This document shows, piece after piece, positions 19,039 through 30,747 of a DNA stretch of 64,000 bases (its first letter is position 1; the number at the start of each line of letters is the position of its first letter). The stretch spans positions 130,443,018 through 130,507,017 of the forward strand of contig CM043968.1 of the NCBI GenBank assembly GCA_014529385.2. The letters run 5' to 3'. This DNA comes from Adiantum capillus-veneris (lineage: Eukaryota; Streptophyta; Polypodiopsida; Polypodiales; Pteridaceae). The position numbers were made by a program, and so were the translations under genes. The notes beneath the pieces are model-generated. The model was not told where the DNA came from and did not search any database. It saw nothing but the letters and a program-made list of their open reading frames with translations.

Positions 19039-19713
19039 CTAACCCACCATGTAATGTGTGATATGTTGCAAACCCCACCCTGTATACTTCCTTGGATTAG
19101 GCCATGATTTTATTACCTCTAACTTTGATGGATCCATATGGATACCATCTTGAGAGATAATATGACCTAAGTATTGAATCTCTTGAAGGAAAAATTTGCT
19201 TTTCTTTTGGTTGAGAAAAGGCTTGTTCTCCCTCAATGCTTGAAAAATCACTTAGAGATGCTGCTTGTGTTCCTCCAAGGACTTGGAGTAGATGATGATA
19301 TCATCAAAGAACACTCCAGTGAACTTGCGGTAGGGTCTAAAAAGTTTCTCCATCAAACAATTGAATGTGGAAGGTGCATTGGTCAAGCCAAAAGGCATGA
19401 CTAGGTATTCATAAAGACCAAACGTTGTACGAAACGCGGTCTTTAGGATATCTTCCTCCACTATTCTTATTTGATGATAGCCACTTTTAAGGTCAATCCT
19501 ACTGAAGTAGGTAGAGCCTTGTAGCTTATCAAACAGACCTTCTACTCGAGGTACGGGAAATCTATTTTTGATAGTGATATGGTTTAGTGCGCGATAGTCC
19601 ACACACATGCGGTATGTACCATCTTTCTTTTGCACTAAAAGGACCGGAGAACAAAAGGGAGAGGAGCTAGGCCTCACCATCCCTTTGTCTACCAATTCTT
19701 GTACTTGCCTCAT
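19039..19713 (-). pseudogene. Gyp-C reverse transcriptase, truncated
   Basis: 19713-19252 encodes 153 residues: [11 protein letters not shown] (35-45), [14 protein letters not shown] (69-82), [14 protein letters not shown] (104-117) and the catalytic box FFDD (135-138). A stop follows KQHL; the frame then resumes (IFQALRENKPFLNQKKSKF, YLGHIISQDGI) to about 19085, where element coding is lost. The thumb and RNase H are missing. Confidence 0.85.
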
Positions 19714-19876
19714 AATCTCCTCTTATCTTGGGAAACTTGATAAGGAGGCTTGTTAGGTGGTGAGCTTCTTGATAGGAGCTCAATTCCATGGTCATCATCC
19801 CCTCGTTTTGGAGGTAAGTTCATAGGGATATCATCGATGAACACACCTTGGAATCCTTTTAGAAAGTTAGACAAGT

Positions 19877-20340
19877 CTAACTTTCTTCTTGATTCCTACC
19901 ATTTTCATTTGATAAACCATTAGCGTCATTAGTAGAATCTTTGACAAAAATCATGTACGCAAAAAACGAGCTTTTCATCGACTTATCAAAAGCTGATGAA
20001 ATTACCACTGGTATAGTACGACCAGACTCATTAGCATCTATATACATGTTCTTTCCCCTATAGGTGATGTAGATTCTCCTTTTTGGGAATTTCATGTTGG
20101 CAGCCACGTGATCAAACCATGCACCCCTAGGATAGCATTCTCATGTTGGAGCTTCTTTGTTGTCATAGCTTTGTACATGAAGCCTCAACTTGACAATCAA
20201 GGGAGTAACGGAGGCTTGCTGTCCCTTGAAAGCTGTGCTAGCCCGCCGTTACAATATCTCCCATCTCAAAAGCTTGAATGCCCTACTTGGTGGCCAACTC
20301 CATTGATATGAAGTTGTGAGTAGAGCCAGGGTCAAACAAG
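19877..20340 (-). pseudogene. Gyp-C protease remnant
   Basis: Between gag and RT. Read on the minus strand, fragments near 20335-20270 encode NAFILFDPGSTHNFISMELA, which matches a gypsy retropepsin active site (D-x-G-S, here DPGS). The 19877-20107 frame (FPKRRIYITYRGKNMYI) is the usual segment before RT. They are in different frames. The second Gly-Arg box was not found. Confidence 0.65.
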
Positions 20341-20359
20341 ATGAATGCATTATGCTCCC

Positions 20360-21792
20360 TTACCTTTCCCCAAGCATAGGAGAGAAATGATCCTTTGCAA
20401 TGAGCATCCTATTTTGGAGCTTCGATGGTGGTAGCCGTAGGAGTCTCATTGCGAGCATTTTTCTTGGGGTGAGAATGATAGCCATGTCCTTGCTCCCCAC
20501 ACTTAAAACACTTATGGTCCTTGCAAAAAGATTCAAGCTCTTCATGAGAGAGTTTGTTTTTATCTTTGTAAACTCCCTTCTCCTTGGACCTATTGTTGTT
20601 GTTGTTGTAGGAAGTGCCTTGGGAAGAATTTTGGGCATTGGTTTTTCCCTTTGCATCATTTTTGTCTTTGTCACGGGTTTGACATTCCCTCTAGCCCCTT
20701 GTTGGAAATTGATGCGGGAAGCAGCCATGGTGTGGTGGATTACTTTGGTGATAGAACCAGGCCGTTGGGAGTTGATATACTTGGCCATTTCTTCAGGTAA
20801 TCCCGCACAAAATTTTTGTTTTTTCTCAGCGAAGTCTATCTTTTGGAAGACAGTAGCCTTGAGATGTAAATCCCAAAACTTATCCACATATTTGTGAATA
20901 GACTCATGTGAGAGAATCTTCAAACTGCACCATTCGGTAAATACTTTGTCCTTTGCATCACTTGCAAGGAATTGCTTCATGATGGAAACTCGTAGAGTTT
21001 TCCATGTCTTTGGGGCTTCACCGTTGCCACATAGGCTAGCCCACCATTAACGAGCCAATTTTTGGAAGTGCATAGCTACATGGCGTAGCTTGGAGGACTC
21101 CGTGAAGCCCTCGTCTCCAAAGGCCACATCAAATTGTTGGATGAAGGCCAGTACTTTGTTGGTGGTACCAAAGGTGCCATCATAGGTGACAAAAGAGATA
21201 CTCTTTCCTGCCTCTGTGAACTTTTTGAGCTTTTGTGATCTTTGCCATGTAGGGTATGATTTGTGATGTCCTCCCCTCTTGTATTCTCTAGGGGAATAGC
21301 CATAGCTTTTGTCGGGAGAGGAGGAAGGTGAAGAAGAAGGAGAAGAGGGTGACCTCTTTCTTGACCTTTTCTTTCTTTGTTTCCTCTCTTCCCTTTTGGA
21401 GTGATGAGGAGAAGGACTGTGTGTTGACCGTTTCCTCTTGAGAGGAGTTGGCGATCATCTAGACCACCGTCTTCATGGAGACACATCTTCATGGGAACTT
21501 AGGAATTCATTACTTTCTTGTTCTTTGGATTCCTCCTCTCGTATGGGAGAGAGTCTTGTTTTGGGGGTCTCCCCAAGAGGCCTCCTAAGCTCTCTCTCCT
21601 CTCGGAGAGGAAGGGGAATCCCATAAGCACGCAGTTGTTGTGAGTAACTTCGGCTTGAAAAGTAGGGTTGCCCATAGCTTGATGCAACCTAGTAACAAGA
21701 TAATTGATAAACATGGGGGCATCAATATTACCACCTTCATGTGCAAAATCAAAGTTATCAATGTTCATTCTACTCTCTTGGTTATTGTCAGC
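20360..21792 (-). pseudogene. Gyp-C gag, frameshifted
   Basis: Starts MADNNQESRMNIDNFDFAHE at 21792. After a short open N-terminus come a Ser/Lys/Arg-rich spacer (~21480-21330, RSRKRSPSSP), then the capsid region (FIQQFDVAFGDEGF, KLRHVAMHFQKLA near 21150-21050) and a frame at 20980-20360 holding MKQFLASDAKDKVFTEWCSL and FCAGLPEEMAKYI. The knuckle lies in a third frame. At least three frame changes make this non-functional. Confidence 0.7.
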
Positions 21793-21849
21793 CATGCTAA
21801 TTATACTTATGTGTTTACTTAGTGTATTCTTTGGCAACTCCAAACCTTA

Positions 21850-22990
21850 GTTGCTACTCCTCTTAGCCTTTGAAAATAAGCACTTAAGTATCTACACCCA
21901 CGGCTCAAATTGGTTAATTATAAAGAGTAGTGGGCTGAATCTAACATAGCAGAATTGCCAAGGGATAGCTCCTTTTGGACTTCTTATGGCTCAATAATGG
22001 TAAAGCCGTAGGCAAGTGTACTTAATTGATCGTAGCAACATAAACATAGTACGTAATTAACTTGGCATGAACAATACTTTTGCAAGAGAGAGGGAATATT
22101 AGAGAACATGACAATAGTTGAGGAGCGGATTTACTTGGAGCAGCCCCCCCCCCTCCGAAAGGCGTTTGTATTATAGATTCTCACATCAAGAGAGACTTGT
22201 TATAATACAATCTTTGTGTTCCTTGTGACCTTGTTGATGCTATGGAGATGGAAAGATTCATGCATCACAAGCTTAACATAAACTTTGCAAAAAGCATTAA
22301 CTATCCCATGCCTCAGTCCCAAGGCCTCAAACACCTTCGAAGGTGGAGAGAGCTAGCAGGGAATGAGGGTAGGGAAGAGGAAGAAGAATCATCCATAGGA
22401 GAAAGAAATAGTTCCTCACTTATCATCACTCTTCATGCTTATCATAGCATAATAGCATAGTAATGAAAATGAAGAAGATGGCAAGCTTAAGCATTGAAGC
22501 ATGGTTCTTGGCTAGATTTGCATTCCATAGCCAAGATTGTTGGTGTAGGCTCTCCACTTCTTAACAAGCTTGGAGAAGGAGATGGAGCACTTGCACTTTG
22601 CACTCCACCCACAATGAGAGGATGTGTGTGTGTGTGGATGGGAGAGGATACCCCCCCTCTCATGCTTGGTCCACACCTCTCTGTCTCTCTCTCATATCAT
22701 TTGGACATGTGCCCTTTTTTTTCTCTTTGAGAGAAAGACCTTAATTATTTATTTTTATGTATCTAAATTCTCATTGGACCCCTTTAAAACCTATCCAGTA
22801 GCATTCAAACACATCATGGGGGTCACATGTGGAGGATCATTTGAGCATGCGTCTTTTATGCTTATTAATTCATTTGGTTGAATGGAATACTTCAAGGATT
22901 TAGTCTAGTCAAGCATGGAAAGGTTCATGCCTCTTGAGAGTTATCTTTTAATTTAATACTTTAAGAAATTTAGTCATTTAAACATGTGAG
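21850..22990 (-). other. Probable Gyp-C leader/LTR region, unresolved
   Basis: About 1.1 kb upstream of Gyp-C gag on its strand. It contains a C-run (22145-22155), a short GT tract, a CT-rich stretch (22676-22730) and AT-rich DNA. Position and composition suit an LTR plus leader, but no second copy exists in the window and no primer site was recognised. Confidence 0.35.
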
Positions 22991-23535
22991 AAAAACCTCA
23001 AGCTTTTGGGTAAGGTTCCCACTAACACTTACCAAGCCAACAAGCACCTCATACTTACGTAGGATTCCCACCTCAAGGTCAGCCCTAGCTTGCCTAAGGT
23101 CAAAGGACTTTTGAACACTAACTTTTGGAGGCCTTTAATGAAGCTAACCCTACGGTCTTTAAGCTCCATTAGGTAGCATTGCTCTACAACATACCATCTC
23201 TCATTTGGACCCCTTTTAACCTTGGCCCCGTGTTGAAACAGATCCATAAACACATGTCTATATTCTAACCCTTGTTCCCATTCATTCTCCCACATTAAAT
23301 GATTAGTTTAATATGAGAAAATTGTTTGGATTAGTTAGATATTAAATTTTATGACAGACAGTTTATGCGCCTCATTTGGTCTCTATACAATGTGATTTTG
23401 AGAGGCATTGCCCTCTTTTATGCTTTTGTGAGTGACATACTTGGTCATTTTGTCTCGTATTTTGGTTGACATAGTCCCAAATACAAAGGAGACTCTGCCA
23501 AACTTTTCCCAAAATCTTTTGGTTGTTTTGTCACC
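22991..23535. other. Unassigned stretch between Gyp-C and Cop-D1
   Basis: Contains an 88-codon minus-strand frame (23029-23295, starting MWENEWEQGLEYRHVFMDLF) that I do not recognise, and AT-rich sequence leading into the Cop-D1 gag ATG. No LTR start or primer site for Cop-D1 could be found here. Confidence 0.3.
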
Positions 23536-24990
23536 ATGTCTACTAGAAAACACCATGACATTTATGACATAAAGAAGTTTGATGGCGCTAATTTTTAGGT
23601 TTGGAAGAACCAAATGCATGATGTGCTTGTCCAAAAGAAGCAAAAGTTGCCTATTGCCTATGCGGCTAGAACTGAACATATGCACATGACTCAGTTTCAG
23701 TGGGAGGAGCTTGATGAGCTATGCAGGTCTCCGATTCAACTGCACCTTGGTGAGTCGGTGTACTTTTTCATGTTAAAATGCGAGACTGCTCATGCTTTAT
23801 GGCAGAAATTATGCGACACTTACGAAAAGGATACGGCTAGCGATAAGGTTTTCCTGATATGAAAACTTGTCAACCTTTGTATGAAGGAGTCAGCTAGCAT
23901 TGCCAGCCATATTAATGATTTTGATTCTCTTTTTGCCCAGATTTGTGCACAATGCATGACCATTGATGATGAGATGAAAGAAATATTTTTTCTTTGTTCG
24001 TTGCTACCCTCTTGGGATATCTTTTGCACAGCTGTTAGTAACTCTGCTCCTAATGGTACGCTAAAGTACGATGATGTTACCAGTGCACTTTTGTTAGAGG
24101 AGATGCGTTAGAAGACCATGACTAGCTTGCATTATGGTGAAGCTCATTATGTGCAAAGGGATGATAAGCAATGTAAGGACCGTTCTTCACAACATGAGTC
24201 GAAGAAAGTGGGCAATAGAGATGCATCAAAGGATAGATCAAAGTCTCGTGGTTGCCGCAATGTTCAATGCCATTATTGTGATAAGTTTGGTCACATAAAG
24301 AAGGATTGTTATGCTTGGAAGCATGCCAAACAGAAGAATAAAGGTAAAGGCAAAGATCATGATGATAAAGAGGGGAAACCAAAGAGTTTGGTTAAGATTG
24401 AAGATCTGAACATAGTTCAAGATGACAGTGATGCGCAAGACATTAATATGTTGACTGAAAATAATGATGTATTTTATGATGCACAGGAAACTCTATCTTT
24501 GTAGAGTTCTATGCCAGCTGAACTCCTTGTTAGTGGTGGTGAAGTAACCCATACATGGATTCTTGATTCGGGTGCTTCATTGCATGTCACACCTCATAGG
24601 CAATGGTTTACTACATATAAGGAAACCATTGGCTCTGCTACACTTGGTGAGAATTACTCTTGTGACATTGTTGGCGTAGGTGATATTGACATGGTTATGG
24701 AAAATAGGGTGAAGTTTATCATCTATAATGTGCATCATGTTCTAGCCTTGACATGCAATCTGATTTTGGTTGGACATCTTGATGACTTGGGTTACAAAGT
24801 CACTTTTCATCAGCAGTCTTGGCATGTTGCAAAGGGTCATCTTATTATAGCCCATGGTTCTAAAGTTGGTTCATTTTATCCTCTTTATGCATCTGATAGA
24901 AACAATGTTCTTTCTGTAACCAAGCTCTCCCAATCGTTGCTTTGTGGCATAGCCGGTTAGGACATATGTCAAAAAGGGATTACGCTTCCT
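23536..24990 (+). mobile_element. Cop-D1: 5' part of a Ty1/copia element (gag-protease-pre-integrase)
   Basis: Gag starts at ATG 23536 (MSTRKHHDIYDIKKFDGANF), then TAG. UBN2-type gag follows with stops near 23860, 24109 and 24502. The CCHC knuckle is CHYCDKFGHIKKDC (~24268-24309). The copia protease active site is WILDSGASLHVTPH (24556 on), in a frame to 24960. The pre-integrase motif LWHSRLGHMSKRDYASL begins ~24939 in another frame and is cut at ~24985-24990, where Gyp-B leader sequence begins. All breaks except the last are single stops in otherwise well-kept codons, so this is a fairly recent relic. No 5' LTR was found. Confidence 0.85.
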
Positions 24991-25029
24991 TGTGGTGCAA
25001 TTTCTATCATAGGAAAGGCAGGGAAGGAG

Positions 25030-25866
25030 TGTGTGGAGATTTCTGTTTTTTGCGTTTTCTGCATTTTCTGTCAAGTTTCAATTTCTGTTATTGTCTCCGT
25101 TTTTTCAATTTCTGCAATTTCTACATTTTCAAGTTCGACGTTTTCAATTTCTGCAATTTCAATTTCTACAATTTTCTGCATTTCTGCGTTTTTTCAATTT
25201 CTGCAATTTACGCATTTCCGCGTTTTTCCAATTTCTGCAATTTTCGCAAGTTCTGCATTTCTGCGTTTTCAATTTCTGCGTTTTCAATTTCTGTATTTTC
25301 TGCATTAAAAAAAAATTTATTTAAAAAAAAAAAAAACGGAAAATAAAAACGCGAGTGAGCGGGCGGTGAAATTTTTTCGAAAATAAAAAACGCGACTCTT
25401 AAAACGGACGGGTTGGTTTGTATAAAAGATAGATCAAGATCGGGATCATTTTCCCAAGCCCAAGCCCAAGCCCAGGCCCAGGCCTCAGTCCTCAGTCCTC
25501 TGATATATACTAGACTCACTCTTATATATATACCCTACTCCCTCAAGAGAGAATGAGAGCATGTGGGACAAGTCCTCCACTCTCCTCCTTTCTCTTCCCA
25601 CTTGCACCCTTAGACTTTCTAGTTTGGGCCTAGTTCCCTACTGGAAATTGACAGTTTTAGGGATTCCGAGGGCATAGAGTGACCAAACGGAGGGCTGTAA
25701 AGCACGGCACGACCCTCTGACCGATACGCTCGTTTCGAGCTATCACACGACCCATTCCACGACACACTCTAAAAAATCTAGCAAAAAAACAAACAAAAAA
25801 CACGCTAAAAACTAGTCACAAGGCCTCCTAGAGCAGCTTTTTGACACCTTAGGGTATCAAAAGGAC
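25030..25866 (+). other. Gyp-B leader with T-rich degenerate repeat
   Basis: 25040-25310 is a strongly strand-biased degenerate repeat of words such as TTTCAATTTCTGCAATTTC and TTTCTGCGTTTTC, ending in an A-run (25309-25336). A CCCAAG/CCCAGG hexamer run follows (25454-25484), then the GTTTCGAGCTATCACAC block, which is also in the Gyp-A leader. No reliable coding frame was seen. Confidence 0.65.
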
Positions 25867-28800
25867 ATGCACTTACGCTCTGGGCGGGTGCTAGAACACG
25901 ATCATATTGAGGGTGCCTCTATTCATACGGACACCCATTACCCATCCACGATAAGCTCTAGACCCTCAGCGGGGACACAAGGTAGCACCACCCAAGACCC
26001 TAAAATAGCCGCTAGTGATTCCTCCTCCGACCCAGAAATCATGGAAGCATACCCTACCCAAAACACTGAGAGAGAAGGCCATGCACCTCCCGAAGCTCCA
26101 CAGCCTAGTACTAGTATGTTTAGCCGTTTCATGGAAACATTAGGTAGAGCTACTCGCTCAGAACCTGATGCAAATGAAGCACACGAAGGGGGTGGGGAAG
26201 TGGACTCTCCTTTCACATCGCACGTGGACCCCACACCCCCAAAGAGTGTCCATGTGGATATCCTACCAACTTCTTACCAAGAAGGCCCTGTTGAGCTGCC
26301 TCCTTCAGAAGTTCCCTCTAGAGTACCGTTGGTGACAAGTAAAACCACGGGGAGCAACATTGCTTCTACCTCACAAGAAAAAGTTAACACGTCGACTCTA
26401 GAAGGATTGTTCATTAATGATCATTGGACATACGACCTCCACACTGAGGTGTTGACGGATCTACACTCTGGCCACGCCTACCATGTAGGATGGATAGAGA
26501 TTGTACAATCCACTTCTAGTGCCATGAGCATCGAAGATCAACAGAAAATGATCTAAAATGTTATCCACGGCATTATTCAATCAGAAAGGCAAAACCGAGG
26601 GGTAAATATACTCTCAACTGGCCCCATGAGATTTCTGGATACGAGCAAGGCTCAACAGCCTACTCTATCACAAATGAAGACTCCTCTAATGAGCCCCATG
26701 GACCCATCTTACGTCATTTCACCTGGGGTTTCTATTCAATCTGAGCCTCCGAGTGAAAACTTTAGCTTCCCTAACTTGGCTCAACCCTCTATCAAGGAAA
26801 ACACAGTGCTCACTCCAGGGATAAGCCTGACAGAGAATGTACCGATGACATCTACGGTTAGCGCAGTGCCACTACCTAGTGTCGTAGTACCTAATATGGG
26901 GCCTCGACCGTATGTGCCTCTAGCCCCTTATGCACACATGGCCCCCACACCTCCAATAGTACCACTTGCTTATGCTCCTCGAGTGCCGCTCCCTAGCCCT
27001 TATCCGAGTGGACCTATGCCCGGTTATGTTCCATATCCTGCATCATCCACACATATGCCAAGACCAGCACCCGTCCCTCTCCCACATATGATTCCAAGAG
27101 TACCTCCACCGGCCCTGCCTCCTCACATAGGTGACTTGGCAGCGTTTGCTCAAACCATAGGTCGATCTATCGCGGAAAATATGCGTCATGCATCTGATAG
27201 AGAGCCTAGAAGTAAGGCAGTACAAATTGCCAAACTCATGCAAAAATTAAATGGGGACGAAGATGCTAGGAAACACATTGAAGTGTTTGAACAAGTATGT
27301 GATTCCTTAGGGGAACGCAACGAACTACATAAGTGCAATGCCTTAAGCTTGACATTAAGTGGGAAGGCTGGAGATTGGTATAGGACCCTAAGGGTGGACG
27401 AGAAAACAATCTACCCTACCCTTCGAAGGTTGTTTCTAAAGGAGTACATACAAGAAGGTGTGCTTTGGGGTGTAGCATCTCAGCTACAGAAGGCCGAACG
27501 TAAGGAAGGAGAGTCAGTAAGGGACTTCATTAGTCGTCTAAAGCACTTAAACTCTCGCTGCCCTGTAAATGAGCGCTTCAACAATAACCAACTGCTTGAT
27601 CGATTCATTCGAGGGTTGAGGAATGAAGGAATCTATAATGGACTAGTGATTAGAGGTATCACAACCTGGGAAGATGTCACTGCCAATGCAATCCAATTAG
27701 AGGACAACTTGATGATAGTAGGCATGAGGGTGTCTACTGACACGAGATCCACTAGGTCACAAGCCATTGAGTATGAACCCATGACTGCAAAGCCCATTGC
27801 CAATGAGCCAAAGGTATTTGAGACATTCTTGACAGACCTCACCAAGGCAATCCAAGAGTCTCTTAAGGATAATCGACCCCCTCAAAATAGTCACATGTAT
27901 CCAAGAAGGGAGCAACAATGGTGTTCCATTTGCTTAGGTCCACATAGCACTAGTGAGTGCCCTACGTTTAGAGTAAAATTTAATGGAACTTGCAACGCAT
28001 GTGGTAGGTATGGTCACCAAGCTAAGGATTGTTTAATGATCAAACGTATGATGGCAAATAGACCACCTGTAGCCTGGACGGATGCGCCTCGAGCTCCTGT
28101 ATTGATGCCTGCTCCACCTGTTGAGCAACTACCGCAACACATGGTTCCTAGATCTCAAAATGTTGTACAAGCTACACCGCTACCACCTCCTGTGCTAGGA
28201 CCGCAGCCCCCGCATCCAAGGGTCGCCCCTATGAACCAAGTGGGTTGCGAGCCATCAAATGCTTATGCAGATGGCTGTGAGGAGGAAATAGACACTAGTA
28301 TTGCCTACGGACTTGATACATTGGAAGAATGTCCTATATACTACATGGAAGATTGTTGGGGGCAAGTCAAGCCGGTTTATCAAGCTGCTGCTCTCGCATC
28401 CAGAGGTCAAAATATCAACACCCAGGCTAGGAGGCCACCTCTTCAATGCTACGAGTGTGGTGGACCACATCGAGCAGCGGAGTGCCCTATTAGGCTGCAA
28501 AAGAATGCTGCACAGATGCAAATGAATCAAGGGAGCACGCCTGCAATGCCAATACTCACATGTAATCGTTGTGGCATAGATCATTTGATTGCCCAATGCC
28601 CCTATAACCCAAATGCGCCTAAAATCACACCCCTAAATTTGGTCGAAATTGCTAGTGTGACATCGCCAATACCACCCATCGCACCCGCTTATGCGATTAC
28701 ACGGTCCATGCTTCAAGGGCCAGGCCATATCCTCGAAGAGAGAGATACCATTTCAGTTATCCAAGCAAAGAAAAAGAAGACACGAAGGAAGAAGTCGCAA

Positions 28801-30747
28801 AATACGGAAAATTCAAAGCCAAGTTCCAAAACAAACATAGGAACAGGAGATGACCCCGTGTATATGAATGACCTCGAGGATGATTCAGATTCAGTCGAGA
28901 CATTGGAGACTAGAACCAATACCACAAAGAGAAAGACCGACAAAGAAAACCGTAACATGGAACCAAATGAAAACCGAATAAGAGAAAATCATAAAGAGCC
29001 TCTAAAAACACCACAAGTGTTTCCAAATCCAATCCAAGACCCCCAAGATAAACCGCAGGGGCAAAAAGGGAAGAATCGTAAAAAGAAGATTGGGACGTAC
29101 CCAAACCCTGTAGACGAGATTAAGCAGGTGAAACATCTAAGAGGTTTAGTGGAGGAGACTCAAAGGAAACTAGAACCAGAACCCATGCAGGTCCAAATTC
29201 ATGACACAGTGTTTTCCACGCAAGTTCATCCACCCCACATGAACCATAGACCGTTAGCCATATCTAGTATCATCCAAGAAGGGAGTGAGGACGGGACATC
29301 AGAAAGTGAGCATACACCCTTCTTGTTGGAAAGGATGTTTAACGAAGGAATACCTGATCCCATTGAGGAATATGAGATTCCATCCTCACCAGTTCCTAGT
29401 CAAGGACCTACACCCTGCAAAACGCCAATGAATGTTGCCAAACTAGTGGACTTCATGTCTTCTGAGGTCCGAACCACGATCATAGCAAAGCTGTATGGAG
29501 ATCCTGAGTTATTCCTTGCACTTCGAGCATTCCTTAACGGAGAGCTACGAACGGGATTACCGCAGTTTGCGCAACCAAATAGGCCTGACTCGATTATGAT
29601 TGATGAGGAAAATCATGTGCAATCACTTGACTTAGATGGACACGAGTCTGTGATTGAGGTACCCATTAACGAATTAGGGCAGTATTTTGAAGGCGACGAG
29701 TCTAATGCGACCCTACCCATCACTACCAAGGGATTAACTATAAAGGGAATTCTTGATGGTGGTGCGGGAGTTAGCATCGTTACAAAAGATTGTTGGGAAT
29801 CCATGGGAAAACCCCTCCTCAGTGTTACTAACATTGTGGTAAAGATGGCAAATGGTACCATAGCCAAACCTATGGGGATGCTCAAGGATCTTAAGATCAA
29901 AGTTCTAGGACACAAGGTACGACATACGTTCATTGTAATGGATTTCTCTAAACACCTTATGTCATATGAAATGATTTTAGGACGACCATTCATGAGGGAA
30001 GCACAAATGGTTCACGATTGGTCTAAAAATCATGTCTATTTGCAATTCCAAGACTCTGTCCTTAGAGTGGATTTGGTGACTGGTAAGGTACACCCCTTAG
30101 GGAGTAAAACCATTATTGATCATCGCTCTGACACCACAGTTCACTCGGCCCCACTACAATATTGTTACACTTGTAAGAAGGATACAGACATTGGCCAAGA
30201 TTCTCCTTACATGGATGTGTTACCGGGTATGACGGAATCAGACAATGTAGACTGGGTCCACCTAGCATCAACCATAGACACTTGGGGAAATAGGGGGACG
30301 ACCTGGGTAACACCTGAGGGGGATGAAATTCCTGTACCCTTAAATATGCTACAAGCAATGCATGTCGCTTCCGGCAAGACTCATCCTAATGTCACGAAGA
30401 AAACATACAAGTGGGTCCCTAAAGCTTCTTTAGTGACCATAGCTAGTGCTAAAAAACAGAAGCCTTGTAAGAAACGTACCACTCGCTCCAAGAAAAGTAA
30501 GAAAATGTTGCGATGGATCCCTAAACGACTATTGGAAGCCCAAGGCTACTATCAAGGAAATGATCAAATCTGGGTGCCAAAACGTAGATTGTGCTCTTAC
30601 CTATCACCTGACCCAAGTGAGCCCAATCCCGTAGCTCCAAAACGAATCAATGATAGTGAAAAGAAAAAAATCACAGAATGCTACACACCCGCTCCCGAGC
30701 TAGTTTGGGTACCAAAGAAAGAACGATTTGTTCCACCTAGCTCATGA
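25867..30747 (+). pseudogene. Gyp-B Gag-protease polyprotein, one internal stop
   Basis: From ATG 25867 (MHLRSGRVLE) a single frame of 1626 codons is broken only by TAA at 26554-26556; 26626-30747 alone is 1373 codons. Residues below count from the ATG at 26626. A proline-rich N-region (~50-160) is followed by retrotrans_gag (~200-360; LSGKAGDWYRTL). Four zinc knuckles follow: CSICLGPHSTSEC (~433), CNACGRYGHQAKDC (~455), CYECGGPHRAAEC (~609) and CNRCGIDHLIAQC (~646). After a charged spacer comes the protease, with ILDGGAGVSIVT (~1042) and EMILGRPFM (~1115). The C-terminus has four W-V/I-P-K motifs (~1262-1360). The TGA end follows a small deletion relative to the second copy. Confidence 0.88.

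Larger units (their letters stand above)
19075..21792 (-). mobile_element. Gyp-C: decayed Ty3/gypsy (chromovirus-like) gag-pro-RT
   Basis: Minus strand: gag N-terminus at 21792 (MADNNQESRM), capsid region to ~20900, zinc knuckle near 20530-20490 (CFKCGEQGHGYHS, in a frame other than the capsid's), protease remnants ~20340-19880 and RT 19713-19085. RT is of the type seen in plant chromoviruses. Several stops and frameshifts separate the blocks. At ~19075 RT stops abruptly after PNPRKYTG, and ~145 bp of AT-rich non-coding DNA leads to the Gyp-A LTR. RNase H, integrase and chromodomain are absent. Confidence 0.8.

Noticed and set aside
25208-25519. ORFs rich in Phe-Cys-Asn or Ala-Trp repeats in the Gyp-B leader
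   Set aside because: Products of low-complexity T-rich and CCCAAG repeats; no domain and no matching frame in Gyp-A.
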